In this document: in pieces, positions 24,492 to 33,209 of the stretch
How the letters are laid out: the number at the start of each line of letters is the position of its first letter
How positions within the stretch are numbered: position 1 is the first letter of the stretch
Assembly: GCF_002327105.1 (NCBI RefSeq)
Contig: NZ_CP023406.1
Coordinates: forward strand, 744,001-808,000
Source of the DNA: Luteimonas chenhongjianii
Lineage (GTDB): Bacteria; Pseudomonadota; Gammaproteobacteria; Xanthomonadales; Xanthomonadaceae
DNA: 64,000 nt
Direction of reading: 5' to 3'
Notes under the pieces: generated by a model
The model's input: only the letters and a program-made list of their open reading frames with translations
Told to the model about the DNA's origin: nothing
The model's database searches: none
Translations under genes and position numbers: made by a program

Positions 24492-27400
24492 TTACTCGCC
24501 CAGCGTCAGCAGGGAAGCGTTGCCACCGGCGGCGGTCGTGTTGATGGTCACGGTCTTCTCGGTGGTGAAGCGCGGCAGGTAGTGCGAACCGCCGGCCTTC
24601 GGCCCGGTGCCCGACAGGCGCTGGCCGCCGAACGGCTGCACGCCGACCACGGCACCGATCTGGTTGCGGTTGACGTAGACGTTGCCGACCCGCGCGCGCG
24701 CGGCGATCTTCTCGACCGTCTCGTCGATGCGCGAGTGGATGCCGAGGGTCAGGCCGTAGCCGGTGTTGTTGATCGCCTCGATGACCGCGTCGAGCTGATC
24801 GGCCTTCCAGCGGACCAGGTGCAAGGCCGGGCCGAAGTTCTCGCGCTGGAGCTGCGACAGCGACTGCAGCTCCCAGGCGCGCGGCGCGAAGAAGGTGCCG
24901 TGGGCGGTTTCCGGGCCGAGCGGCGTGGTCGCGATCAGGCGCGCCTCGCGGGCCATGCGCTCGGCGTGCGCGTCGAGCATGCGCAGCGCGTCGGCATCGA
25001 TCACCGGGCCGACATCGGTCGACAGCAGGGCCGGATCGCCGACGGTGAGCTCCTGCATCGCACCGGCGAGCATGCCGATCACCTTGTCGGCGATGTCGTC
25101 CTGCACGAACAGCACGCGCGCGGCCGAACAGCGCTGGCCTGCCGAGGTGAACGCCGAGGCCAGCGCGTCCTTGACCAGCTGCTCGGGCAGCGCCGAGGAA
25201 TCGGCGATCAGCGCGTTCTGGCCGCCGGTCTCGGCGATCAGCGTGCCGATCGCGCCATCGCGCGCGGCGAGCGCACGGTTGATCGCCAGCGCGGTGGCGT
25301 TGGAACCGGTGAACACCACGCCGGCCACGCGCGGATCGCTGGTCAGGGCCGCGCCGACCGTCGCGCCGTCGCCGGGCACGTACTGCAGCACGTCCTTCGG
25401 AATGCCGGCTTCGTGCAGCAGCTTGACCGCGACATGACCGATCAGCGTGGTCTGCTCGGCGGCCTTGGCGATGACGGTATTGCCGGCGGCGAGCGCGGCG
25501 GCGATCTGGCCGGCGAAGATCGCCAGCGGGAAGTTCCAGGGGCTGATGCACACGAACACGCCGCGACCCGACAGCTGCAGGCTGTTGGATTCGCCGGTCG
25601 GGCCGGGCAGCGCCTCGACGACGAACAGGCGCCTCGCCTCGGCGGCGTAGTAGCGCAGGAAATCCACCGCCTCACGCACTTCCGCCACGCCATCGGGAAT
25701 GGTCTTGCCGGCTTCGCGCGTGCACATGGCGATGAACTCGGCGGTGCGCGCTTCCATCAAGTCGGCGGCGTGTTCGAGGATCGCCGCGCGCGATGCCGCG
25801 GGCACGGCGTTCCACTCCGCATGCGCATCGGTCGCGTTGCGCAGCGCCTGCTCGACGGTCGCGGCGTCGGCGGCCTGCCACTGGCCCACGCGAACGCGGC
25901 GGTCGGCCGGGCTGGTGACCTCGGTGGTGTCGCCGCCGCCGGTCGCGCCCGGCACCAGCGGGCCGGCGGTCCAGGGGCCGGTGGCGGCCTGGATCTGCTC
26001 GGCAAGCGTGGCGAGTTGGGCATCGTTGGCGAGGTTGACGCCCATGGAGTTGCTCCTGTCTTGGGACTGGCTGCGGTAGAGATCGACCGGCAGCGGAATG
26101 CGGGGATGGGGAATGGATTCGAAACCGGCGACCACCTCGACCGGGTCGCGGATCAGGTCGTCGATGGCGACGTCCTCGTCGCTGATCCGGTTGACGAAGC
26201 TGGAGTTGGCGCCGTTCTCGAGCAGGCGACGCACCAGATAGGGCAGCAGGTCCTCGTGCGAGCCGACCGGCGCATAGACCCGGCAGGGCACGTCGAGGCG
26301 GTCGGCCGGAATAACCTCGGCGTAGAGGTCGTCGCCCATGCCGTGCAGCTTCTGGAATTCGTAGGGCTTGGCGCCACGCGCGGCCGCGGCCGGATGCATC
26401 GCCAGCGCCAGCCTGTGCACGGCCGCGATGGTGTGCGCGTTGTGGGTGGCGAACATGGGATAGATCGCATCCGTGGCCGCGAGCAGCCGGCGCGCATTGG
26501 CCAGATAGCTGACGTCGGTATTGGGCTTGCGGGTGAAGACCGGATAGCCCGGGAGGCCTTCGACCTGGGCGCGCTTGACCTCGCTGTCCCAGTACGCGCC
26601 CTTGACCAGGCGGACCGGGATGCGGCGTCCGTGCATGCGCGCAAGCGCCGCGATCCAGTCGATCACGAACGGCGCGCGCTTCTGGTAGGCCTGCACGACG
26701 ATGCCGAAGCCCTGCCAGCCGGCGAGCGAGGCATCGCTATAGGCCGCCTCGATGACGTCCAGCGACAGCTCGAGGCGATCGCTTTCCTCGGCGTCCACGG
26801 TCAGGCCGATGCGGTGGCGGCGGGCGCGCTGCGCGAGGTCGAGCAGCCGCGGCGCGAGCTCGGCGACCACTCGCTCGCGCTTGGCATGTTCGTAGCGCGG
26901 ATGCAGCGCGGACAGCTTGACCGAGATCGACGCCGCGCCGATCTCAGCCGCCGCATCGGCGATCGCGGTGACGTTGCCCTGGCGGCTGGCGTGGTGGGCG
27001 CCGATCGCTTCGATCGCGTCCTGGTAGGCCTTCAGATAGCGGTCGGCGTCGGCCTGGGTCAGCGCGGCTTCGCCGAGCATGTCGAACGAATAGCGATAGG
27101 CGGCGTTGTCGCCCTTGCGGCTGCGCGCGAGCGCTTCGCCGATCGTGCGGCCCATGACGAACTGGTGGCCCATGATCCGCATCGCCTGGCGCACCGCCAG
27201 GCGGATCACCGGCTCGCCGACGCGGCCGACCAGGCGCTTGAATGCGCCGTGGACATTGCGCTTGGTCTCGTCGGCCAGGTCGACCAGGCGCCCGGTCAGC
27301 ATCAGGCCCCAGGTGGACGCGTTGACCAGCACCGAGTCGGACTGGCCCATGTGCCTGCGCCAGTCGGCCTCGCCGAGCTTGTCGCGGATCAGGCGATCGG

Positions 27401-27710
27401 CGGTGTCCTCATCGGGAATCCGCAGCAGCGCCTCGGCCACGCACATCAGCAACACGCCTTCCTCGCTGCCGAGGTCGTACTGCTGCATGAAGGCTTCGAT
27501 CGCGCCACGATCCTGTGCGCGCAGGCGCACCCGGCGGACGAGATCGGCCGCCGTCGCCTGGATCGCGGCGCGGTCGGCATCGGGCTGGCGCGCTTCGGCG
27601 AGCAGCGCATGGACGCGTTCGGTTTCGTCGCCGGCCCAGGCCGCGGTGATCGCGGCGCGCAGCGGCTGGAGGGAGGTCGCGGGGGCGGCGGGCGACAGGC
27701 TGGCGTTCAA
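24492..27710 (-). CDS. putA: bifunctional proline dehydrogenase / P5C dehydrogenase
   Basis: Oxidises proline to glutamate in two steps. With a TTG start at 27710 it is 1072 aa. The N-terminal half is a PRODH barrel (LVNASTWGLMLTGRL, SVKLSALHPRYEHAKRERV, VRLVKGAYWDSEVKRAQ, EFQKLHGMGDDLY). The C-terminal half is a glutamate-semialdehyde dehydrogenase with ISPWNFPLAIFAGQIAAAL, the Glu in AETGGQNALI, the Cys in SAGQRCSAARVLF and the end of the ALDH fold. No ribbon-helix-helix domain is present, so it is a type-A enzyme without DNA binding and needs an outside regulator. The TTG is chosen because no ATG/GTG fits; TAGAAT (27742-27747 minus) may be its -10. Confidence 0.95.
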   Translation of the reverse strand: MNASLSPAAPATSLQPLRAAITAAWAGDETERVHALLAEARQPDADRAAIQATAADLVRRVRLRAQDRGAIEAFMQQYDLGSEEGVLLMCVAEALLRIPDEDTADRLIRDKLGEADWRRHMGQSDSVLVNASTWGLMLTGRLVDLADETKRNVHGAFKRLVGRVGEPVIRLAVRQAMRIMGHQFVMGRTIGEALARSRKGDNAAYRYSFDMLGEAALTQADADRYLKAYQDAIEAIGAHHASRQGNVTAIADAAAEIGAASISVKLSALHPRYEHAKRERVVAELAPRLLDLAQRARRHRIGLTVDAEESDRLELSLDVIEAAYSDASLAGWQGFGIVVQAYQKRAPFVIDWIAALARMHGRRIPVRLVKGAYWDSEVKRAQVEGLPGYPVFTRKPNTDVSYLANARRLLAATDAIYPMFATHNAHTIAAVHRLALAMHPAAAARGAKPYEFQKLHGMGDDLYAEVIPADRLDVPCRVYAPVGSHEDLLPYLVRRLLENGANSSFVNRISDEDVAIDDLIRDPVEVVAGFESIPHPRIPLPVDLYRSQSQDRSNSMGVNLANDAQLATLAEQIQAATGPWTAGPLVPGATGGGDTTEVTSPADRRVRVGQWQAADAATVEQALRNATDAHAEWNAVPAASRAAILEHAADLMEARTAEFIAMCTREAGKTIPDGVAEVREAVDFLRYYAAEARRLFVVEALPGPTGESNSLQLSGRGVFVCISPWNFPLAIFAGQIAAALAAGNTVIAKAAEQTTLIGHVAVKLLHEAGIPKDVLQYVPGDGATVGAALTSDPRVAGVVFTGSNATALAINRALAARDGAIGTLIAETGGQNALIADSSALPEQLVKDALASAFTSAGQRCSAARVLFVQDDIADKVIGMLAGAMQELTVGDPALLSTDVGPVIDADALRMLDAHAERMAREARLIATTPLGPETAHGTFFAPRAWELQSLSQLQRENFGPALHLVRWKADQLDAVIEAINNTGYGLTLGIHSRIDETVEKIAARARVGNVYVNRNQIGAVVGVQPFGGQRLSGTGPKAGGSHYLPRFTTEKTVTINTTAAGGNASLLTLGE

Positions 27711-28540
27711 GTAATGCGACCGGCAGGGACAGACGCGGAATTCTAGCCTGCCGACGGCGCTCGCCACTGTGCGGAACCCGCCCGGAGCCGCGCCCGCCGG
27801 ACGCGCGTTCAGACGCCTGCGCGGCGTCCACGGTCGCTCGCAAAGTGGGCGCACGAATGGGTACACAGCGCCCCCGGTCGCCAGCAGTCCCCGCTGCCGG
27901 GACACGCATCGCCGTCCCGCGATGCTCCCGCAGCGCCTCGGGCGTCCCCCGGTGGCCAACGCCCGCTCTGCGGGTGTGCCGGGACAACACCTGGAGTCAT
28001 GCTTGCCCCTGCCCGCGACGGGCGTCGCCGCCAGGTGGTCCGTCGCCTATTTAGGCGCCGTAGCAATCGCCCGGGGAGATTGGCCGAGCCGATGCAGGAC
28101 GAGCGTCGGCTCGGTGGGCGCCAAGCCTCCACCGTAGCCACCCTGACTTGCGGGGGCAGGGCGTACGCAGGGCGAGCGTTCCTTCGAGGGACAGTGCCGA
28201 AGTTGCGGCGACGCAGCAGCGAACGCCTGGCGCGGGCGCCAAGTTGCAGAGGTGACTGTCTTTAAAGTCTGCCAAAAAAGCGCATTTGCGCCCAATGTCT
28301 TCGAAATTTCCAGAGCAGATCCGTCCCGAGTCCGGATCATGCGCTTGCCGGATCGCGGCTCTCCGAAGCTGAACAAGGCGCTGCGACGGGGCGGGCGAGG
28401 CGCGGCTTGCCCCTGTTGATTGCCGACAGCTACCATTCATTCGTTATTCGCAGTACGCCGCCGCTCCTGCGTTGACTTGCCGGCACCTCAAAACCGGGCA
28501 AGGACGGACGCGTTCCCGCCAGCACAAGGCCAGCTCAGGT
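27711..28540. other. long non-coding spacer between putA and ctaC
   Basis: About 830 bases between divergent genes with no supportable coding frame. It contains the putA leader, a short hairpin CGCCTA-TT-TAGGCG (28044-28057), a 9-bp perfect stem at 28084-28114 and an AT-richer tract near 28255-28320. It is expected to hold the ctaC promoter, but no convincing -35/-10 pair was seen. Confidence 0.55.
28084..28114. repeat. inverted repeat, 9-bp stem
   Basis: CCGAGCCGA (28084-28092) and TCGGCTCGG (28106-28114) pair perfectly around a 13-base loop. No T-run follows on either side, so it is not a simple terminator; it may be part of a leader RNA or a protein-binding site. Confidence 0.6.
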
Positions 28541-29506
28541 ATGGGGTCCGATGTGAAGCAAGCCTGTCGTTTGAAACAGTGGATGGGGGGCGCAGCCGCG
28601 CTTCTGGTGTCCGCAGGGGCCGGGGCACAGTCCGCCGACCCCAAGCCGTGGCAGCTCAACATGGGCCGCGGTGTCACCACCACTGCGCAACATGCCTATG
28701 ACGCCCACATGCTCGCGTTGTGGATCTGCGTGGCGATCGGCCTGATCGTGTTCGGTGCGATGGCGGTGGCCATGTTCCGCTTCCGCAAGTCCCGCGGTGT
28801 CACCCCGGCGCAGTTCACCCACAACACCACCGCGGAGATCATCTGGACGGTGGTTCCGATCGTCATCCTGGTGGCCATGGCGGTGCCCGCGACGCGCAAG
28901 CTGATCGCGATGTACGACACCCGTGATTCCGAGATGACCGTCAAGGTCACCGGCGTGCAGTGGATGTGGCGCTACGAATACATGGGCGAGGACGTCAGCC
29001 TGACCAGCCGCCTGGATCGCGAGAGCGACCGCCTGCGCCAGGACCGCAACGTCACCCGCGCCGAGCTCGACGCCCACCCCCATTACCTGCTCGACGTCGA
29101 CCACCCGCTGGTCCTGCCGACCAACACCAAGATCCGCTTCGTCGTCACTGCCGACGACGTGATCCATTCCTGGTGGGTGCCGGCGCTCGGCTGGAAGCAG
29201 GACGCGATTCCGGGCCTGGTCAACGAGGCCTGGACCGAGATCCTCGAGCCCGGCATCTACCGCGGCCAGTGCGCCGAGCTGTGCGGCAAGGATCACGCAT
29301 TCATGCCGATCGTGGTGCGCGCCGTGCCTCGCGAGGAGTTCGACAGCTGGCTCGCTGCCGAAAAGGCCCGGAACGCACCGGCGGCGCCCGCCCCCGCCGC
29401 TCCGGTCCCGGCCGACGCCGCGCCTGCGGCATCCGAGGCAGCGCCGGCCCAGGCCGATGCCGCCACGCAGTTCCCGTCCGCCCCCGCCGCTCCCGCGGCC
29501 GGCTGA
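28541..29506 (+). CDS. ctaC: cytochrome c oxidase subunit II
   Basis: Carries the CuA centre that accepts electrons from cytochrome c. 321 aa: N-terminal signal (to about residue 30), TM helices at about 57-79 and 99-117, then the periplasmic cupredoxin domain. CuA ligands are in VIHSWWVPALG and CAELCGKDHAFM. The C-terminal 45 residues are an Ala/Pro-rich tail without a fused cytochrome c. Start at 28541 is chosen for the signal peptide; GTG at 28553 is an alternative. It is the first gene of the oxidase operon, with ctaD 20 bases downstream. Confidence 0.95.
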   Translation: MGSDVKQACRLKQWMGGAAALLVSAGAGAQSADPKPWQLNMGRGVTTTAQHAYDAHMLALWICVAIGLIVFGAMAVAMFRFRKSRGVTPAQFTHNTTAEIIWTVVPIVILVAMAVPATRKLIAMYDTRDSEMTVKVTGVQWMWRYEYMGEDVSLTSRLDRESDRLRQDRNVTRAELDAHPHYLLDVDHPLVLPTNTKIRFVVTADDVIHSWWVPALGWKQDAIPGLVNEAWTEILEPGIYRGQCAELCGKDHAFMPIVVRAVPREEFDSWLAAEKARNAPAAPAPAAPVPADAAPAASEAAPAQADAATQFPSAPAAPAAG

Positions 29507-29526
29507 TCGATCGAGGCACACCGCAC

Positions 29527-31149
29527 ATGTCGACGCATCCCGCAACTGCTGACGCGCACCACCACGACGATCACGGCCACACGCAGGGTTTCGTCCAGCG
29601 CTGGTTCTTCTCCACGAACCACAAGGACATCGGCACGCTGTATCTGCTGTTCTCCTTCATGATGTTCATCATCGGCGCGGCGATGAGCGTCATCATCCGC
29701 GCCGAACTGACCGTCCCCGGGCTGCAGTTCGTCGACCCGATGTTCTTCAACCAGATGACCACCATGCACGCGCTGGTGATGATCTTCGGCGGCGTGATGC
29801 CGGCCTTCGTGGGCCTGGCCAACTGGATGATCCCGCTGCAGATCGGCGCGCCGGACATGGCGCTGCCGCGCATGAACAACTGGTCGTTCTGGATCCTGCC
29901 GTTCGCGTTCACGATGCTGCTGATGACGCTGTTCCTGCCCGGCGGCGGCCCGGCCAGCGGCTGGACGCTCTACCCGCCGCTGTCGCTGCAGGGCGGCAGC
30001 AACGTGTCGCTGACCATCTTCGCCATCCACATGATGGGCATCAGCTCGATCATGGGCGCGATCAACGTCATCGCCACGATCCTCAACATGCGCGCGCCCG
30101 GCGTGGACCTGCTGAAGATGCCGATCTTCTGCTGGACGTGGCTGATCACCGCGTTCCTGCTGATCGCGGTGATGCCGGTGCTGGCCGGCGCGGTCACGAT
30201 GCTGCTGACCGACAAGTTCTTCATGACCTCGTTCTTCAACGCCGCCGGTGGCGGCGACCCGGTGATGTACCAGCACATCTTCTGGTTCTTCGGGCATCCC
30301 GAGGTCTACATCATGATCCTGCCGGCGTTCGGCATCGTCTCGGAGATCATCCCCACCTTCAGCCGCAAGCCGCTGTTCGGTTACCAGGCGATGGTCTACG
30401 CGACGGCGGCGATCGCGTTCCTGAGCTTCATCGTCTGGGCCCACCACATGTTCACGGTGGGCATGCCGCTGGGCGGCGAGATCTACTTCATGTTCGCGAC
30501 CATGCTGATCTCCATTCCCACGGGCGTGAAGGTCTTCAACTGGGTCTCGACGATGTGGCGCGGCGCGCTGACGTTCGAGGCCCCGATGCTGTGGGCGATC
30601 GCGTTCGTGCTGCTCTTCACCATCGGCGGGTTCTCGGGCCTGATGCTCGCGATCGTGCCGGCCGACTTCCAGTACCACGACACCTATTTCGTGGTGGCGC
30701 ACTTCCACTACGTGCTGGTGACCGGTGCGCTGTTCGCGATCATCGCGGCGACGTACTACTGGTGGCCGAAGTGGACGGGCCGCATGTACAGCCAGTTCTG
30801 GGCGGGCGTGCACTTCTGGTGGACGATCGTCTTCGTCAACCTGCTGTTCTTCCCGCAGCACTTCCTCGGCCTGGCCGGCATGCCGCGGCGCATTCCCGAC
30901 TACAACGTCGTGTTCGCCGACTGGAACCTGATCAGCTCGATCGGCGCGTTCGGCATGTTCGTCACGCCCTTCATGATGTTCGCGATCCTGCTGCATTCGA
31001 AGCTGCGCGGCGCGCCGGCCGCAGCACGTGCATGGGAAGGCGCGCGCGGGCTGGAGTGGACGGTGCCGTCGCCGGCGCCGCACCACACCTTCTCCAAGCC
31101 GCCGGTGCTCAAGCCCGGCGACCTCGCCCACGACGACATCAGCCACTGA
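29527..31149 (+). CDS. ctaD: cytochrome c oxidase subunit I
   Basis: Catalytic heme-copper subunit (540 aa, 12 TM helices). Visible functional residues: heme a His in TTMHALVMIFGG, the D-channel Asp in GAPDMALPRMNN, the Glu of the proton branch in FFGHPEVYIMILP (His is a CuB ligand), CuB histidines in WAHHMFTVGM, the K-channel Lys in PTGVKVFNW and the heme histidines in VVAHFHYVLV. The set is that of an aa3-type A1 oxidase. A His-rich N-terminus (AHHHDDHGH) precedes the first helix. The 43-aa gene follows after 10 bases. Confidence 0.97.
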   Translation: MSTHPATADAHHHDDHGHTQGFVQRWFFSTNHKDIGTLYLLFSFMMFIIGAAMSVIIRAELTVPGLQFVDPMFFNQMTTMHALVMIFGGVMPAFVGLANWMIPLQIGAPDMALPRMNNWSFWILPFAFTMLLMTLFLPGGGPASGWTLYPPLSLQGGSNVSLTIFAIHMMGISSIMGAINVIATILNMRAPGVDLLKMPIFCWTWLITAFLLIAVMPVLAGAVTMLLTDKFFMTSFFNAAGGGDPVMYQHIFWFFGHPEVYIMILPAFGIVSEIIPTFSRKPLFGYQAMVYATAAIAFLSFIVWAHHMFTVGMPLGGEIYFMFATMLISIPTGVKVFNWVSTMWRGALTFEAPMLWAIAFVLLFTIGGFSGLMLAIVPADFQYHDTYFVVAHFHYVLVTGALFAIIAATYYWWPKWTGRMYSQFWAGVHFWWTIVFVNLLFFPQHFLGLAGMPRRIPDYNVVFADWNLISSIGAFGMFVTPFMMFAILLHSKLRGAPAAARAWEGARGLEWTVPSPAPHHTFSKPPVLKPGDLAHDDISH

Positions 31150-31159
31150 GGTCGCCGCG

Positions 31160-31291
31160 ATGCCGACGCCCACCCCTGATCCCGATCTCGCCGAGCGCCG
31201 CCGTCGCGCACGGCGCACGGCGGTGATCATCGCGGTGATCGCGGCGGCGGTGTACCTGGGCTTCATCGCGCGCGGGGTGCTGCTGGCATGA
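31160..31291 (+). CDS. cytochrome oxidase small assembly protein (43 aa)
   Basis: A 43-aa peptide: Pro/Asp-rich start (MPTPTPDPDLAERRRRARR), then one TM helix (TAVIIAVIAAAVYLGFIARGVLLA). It lies between ctaD and ctaG, and its last bases overlap the ctaG ATG (ATGA). Short single-TM proteins of this shape in this position are annotated in other beta/gamma-proteobacteria as small oxidase assembly proteins, probably helping CtaG or subunit I. The overlap supports coupled translation with ctaG. Confidence 0.8.
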   Translation: MPTPTPDPDLAERRRRARRTAVIIAVIAAAVYLGFIARGVLLA

Positions 31292-31908
31292 GCAACGATC
31301 TGCCGGGGCAGGCGCCCGATAACCGTCCGAAGTCGAAGACCTTCGGCATCGGCAAGCTCGTCGCGATCTCGATCGCGGCGTTCGCCTTCACCTTCTCGCT
31401 GGTGCCGCTGTACCGCATCGCGTGCGAGAAGGTGTTCGGCATCCGCCTGGAGAACAGCGCTGCCAGCGCGCCGGCGACCAGTGCCACACCGGGCGAGCGC
31501 TGGGTGACGGTCGAGTTCGACGCGACGGTGAACTCGCGGCTGCCCTGGTCGTTCCGTCCCAACGAGACCCGCATGCGGGTGCGGGTCGGCGAGCAGTACG
31601 AGACCACGTACTACGCGCACAACGACAGCAACAGGCCGGTCGTCGGCAGCGCGACACCGTCGGTGGCGCCAGCGCGGGCGTCGGGATTCTTCCAGAAGAC
31701 CGAGTGCTTCTGTTTCACCGCGCAGACCCTGCAGGCCGGTGAGACCCGTGACATGCCGGTCCGCTTCATCATCGATCCGTCGTTGCCGCAGGACGTCAAC
31801 ACGGTCACGCTGAGCTACACATTCTTCAAGAACGATGTACTGACCTCGCGTCTGGCCGCCCAAGCGGCGCCGGCACGCGGCAATCCGGGCGTGGCCGCGG
31901 CGCCCTGA
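31288..31908 (+). CDS. ctaG: cytochrome c oxidase assembly protein CtaG/Cox11
   Basis: Copper chaperone that delivers Cu to the CuB site of subunit I. 206 aa: N-terminal TM helix at about 22-43 with the usual YRIACEKVFG just after it, then a periplasmic Ig-like domain with the copper-binding motif KTECFCFTAQTL and the conserved LPQDVNTVTLSYTFF near the end. It overlaps the upstream 43-aa gene by four bases. The Ser/Ala-rich loop after the TM (NSAASAPATSATPGER) is slightly longer than usual. Confidence 0.95.
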   Translation: MSNDLPGQAPDNRPKSKTFGIGKLVAISIAAFAFTFSLVPLYRIACEKVFGIRLENSAASAPATSATPGERWVTVEFDATVNSRLPWSFRPNETRMRVRVGEQYETTYYAHNDSNRPVVGSATPSVAPARASGFFQKTECFCFTAQTLQAGETRDMPVRFIIDPSLPQDVNTVTLSYTFFKNDVLTSRLAAQAAPARGNPGVAAAP

Positions 31909-31949
31909 GCCGCACCACGCCTTCCGAAAACCACGATCCGGATACCGCC

Positions 31950-32831
31950 ATGGCCCACGCCAAGCCCGAGCAGGACCCTGACATCTACTTCGTTCCCCAT
32001 GACAGCAAGTGGCCGGTGTTCGCTTCGGTCGCCCTGTTCGTGACGATGCTGGGCCTCGCCAGCTGGTTCAACGAGGCCAGCTGGGGCCGGCCGATGTTCT
32101 TCGTCGGGATCGCCGTGCTGGCGCTGATCCTGTTCAAGTGGTTCGCCGACGTGATCCTCGAGTCCGTGTCGGGCTACTACAACAGGCAGGTGGACGTGTC
32201 GTTCCGGATGGGGATGGTGTGGTTCATCTTCTCGGAAATCATGTTCTTCGCCGCGTTCTTCGGCGCGCTGTTCTATGCCCGCACGCTGTCGTTGCCATGG
32301 CTGGGCGGCGAAGGTTCGGGCGCGATGACCAATGCCGTGCTCTGGGACGGCTACAGCGCGGCCTGGCCATCGGCTGGCCCGGGCGCCGTGGGTGGCGCGT
32401 TCCAGACCATCCCGGCCTGGGGCCTGCCGTTGCTCAATACGCTGATCCTGCTGGCGTCGGGCATCACGATCACGATCGCCCACCATGGACTGCGCGCTGC
32501 GCATCGCACCCGCCTGCTGGTGTTTCTCGGCGCGACGATCCTGCTCGGCTCGGTGTTCCTGTTCTTCCAGATCGAGGAATACGTGCATGCCTACCGCGAT
32601 CTCAACCTGACGATGGGATCGGGCATCTACGGTTCGACGTTCTTCATGCTGACCGGCTTCCACGGCGCGCACGTGACGCTCGGCACCATCATGCTGATCG
32701 TGATCTGGCTGCGCTGCTACCGCGGGCACTTCACCCGCGAGCATCACTTCGCGTTCGAAGCGGTCGCCTGGTACTGGCACTTCGTCGACGTGGTCTGGCT
32801 GATCCTGTTCCTGTTCGTCTACGTCGTCTGA
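31950..32831 (+). CDS. ctaE: cytochrome c oxidase subunit III
   Basis: A 293-aa seven-helix subunit that stabilises the oxidase core. Family motifs include YFVPHDSKWPVFAS at the N-terminus, GMVWFIFSEIMFFAAFFGALFY, ITIAHHGLRAAHR and the C-terminal TGFHGAHVTLGTIMLIVIWLR-type segment with VAWYWHFVDVVWLILFLFVY. All are typical of aa3 oxidases. It follows ctaG after 41 bases and closes the enzyme part of the operon; the antisense twin-TM gene lies directly downstream. Confidence 0.96.
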   Translation: MAHAKPEQDPDIYFVPHDSKWPVFASVALFVTMLGLASWFNEASWGRPMFFVGIAVLALILFKWFADVILESVSGYYNRQVDVSFRMGMVWFIFSEIMFFAAFFGALFYARTLSLPWLGGEGSGAMTNAVLWDGYSAAWPSAGPGAVGGAFQTIPAWGLPLLNTLILLASGITITIAHHGLRAAHRTRLLVFLGATILLGSVFLFFQIEEYVHAYRDLNLTMGSGIYGSTFFMLTGFHGAHVTLGTIMLIVIWLRCYRGHFTREHHFAFEAVAWYWHFVDVVWLILFLFVYVV

Positions 32832-32925
32832 GCGCGGCGGGATCGGGGAACCGGGATTGGGGTGTCAACGCTACGCAGGCGCGGCCGTGAGGCCGGCGCC
32901 CGTCTCCCGTGTGCAGTGGCGGGCG

Positions 32926-33150
32926 TCAGCCGCCTACGCCGTGCGGTTTGATCCAGCCCATCCAGATCGCCAGCATCACCAGCAGGATCAGGCCGACCGA
33001 CAGGCCGATCCGGCGCGTCAATGCCTTGACCGTGCGATCGGTCGTGCCCTTGTCGGTCATCATGTAGTACAGCGCGCTGCCCAGATTCCACAGGATCAGC
33101 AGCACGAAGGCGATGATCAGCAGGGTCTTGAGCGAATCGTTCATCACCAT
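32926..33150 (-). CDS. DUF2909-type twin transmembrane protein
   Basis: A 74-aa protein with two membrane helices (LLIIAFVLLILWNLGSALYYM and LSVGLILLVMLAIWMGW) separated by a polar loop (TDKGTTDRTVKALTRRI). GGAG seven bases upstream favours the ATG at 33150. It is antisense to the oxidase genes and sits between ctaE and the SURF1 gene, a position kept in pseudomonads and relatives, so it is probably linked to oxidase assembly. Its role is unknown. Confidence 0.82.
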   Translation of the reverse strand: MVMNDSLKTLLIIAFVLLILWNLGSALYYMMTDKGTTDRTVKALTRRIGLSVGLILLVMLAIWMGWIKPHGVGG

Positions 33151-33209
33151 CGCGGGCTCCATGGGCCTGTGCGCCAGGGGCGATTATTGCAGCCCGGCGA
33201 GCCGCGCGC

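Noticed and set aside
24384..27746. Plus-strand frame of about 1120 codons opposite putA
   Set aside because: Mirror-frame artefact of the third-position GC bias of putA; contains no recognisable domain.
28047..28440. Overlapping frames on both strands of the putA-ctaC spacer
   Set aside because: No SD, no conserved pattern, and compositions unlike genes here; treated as non-coding.
29293..31863. Minus-strand frame of about 856 codons opposite the oxidase genes
   Set aside because: Antisense shadow; His/Arg/Glu-rich, no family motif, whereas the plus strand holds clear CtaC/CtaD/CtaG.
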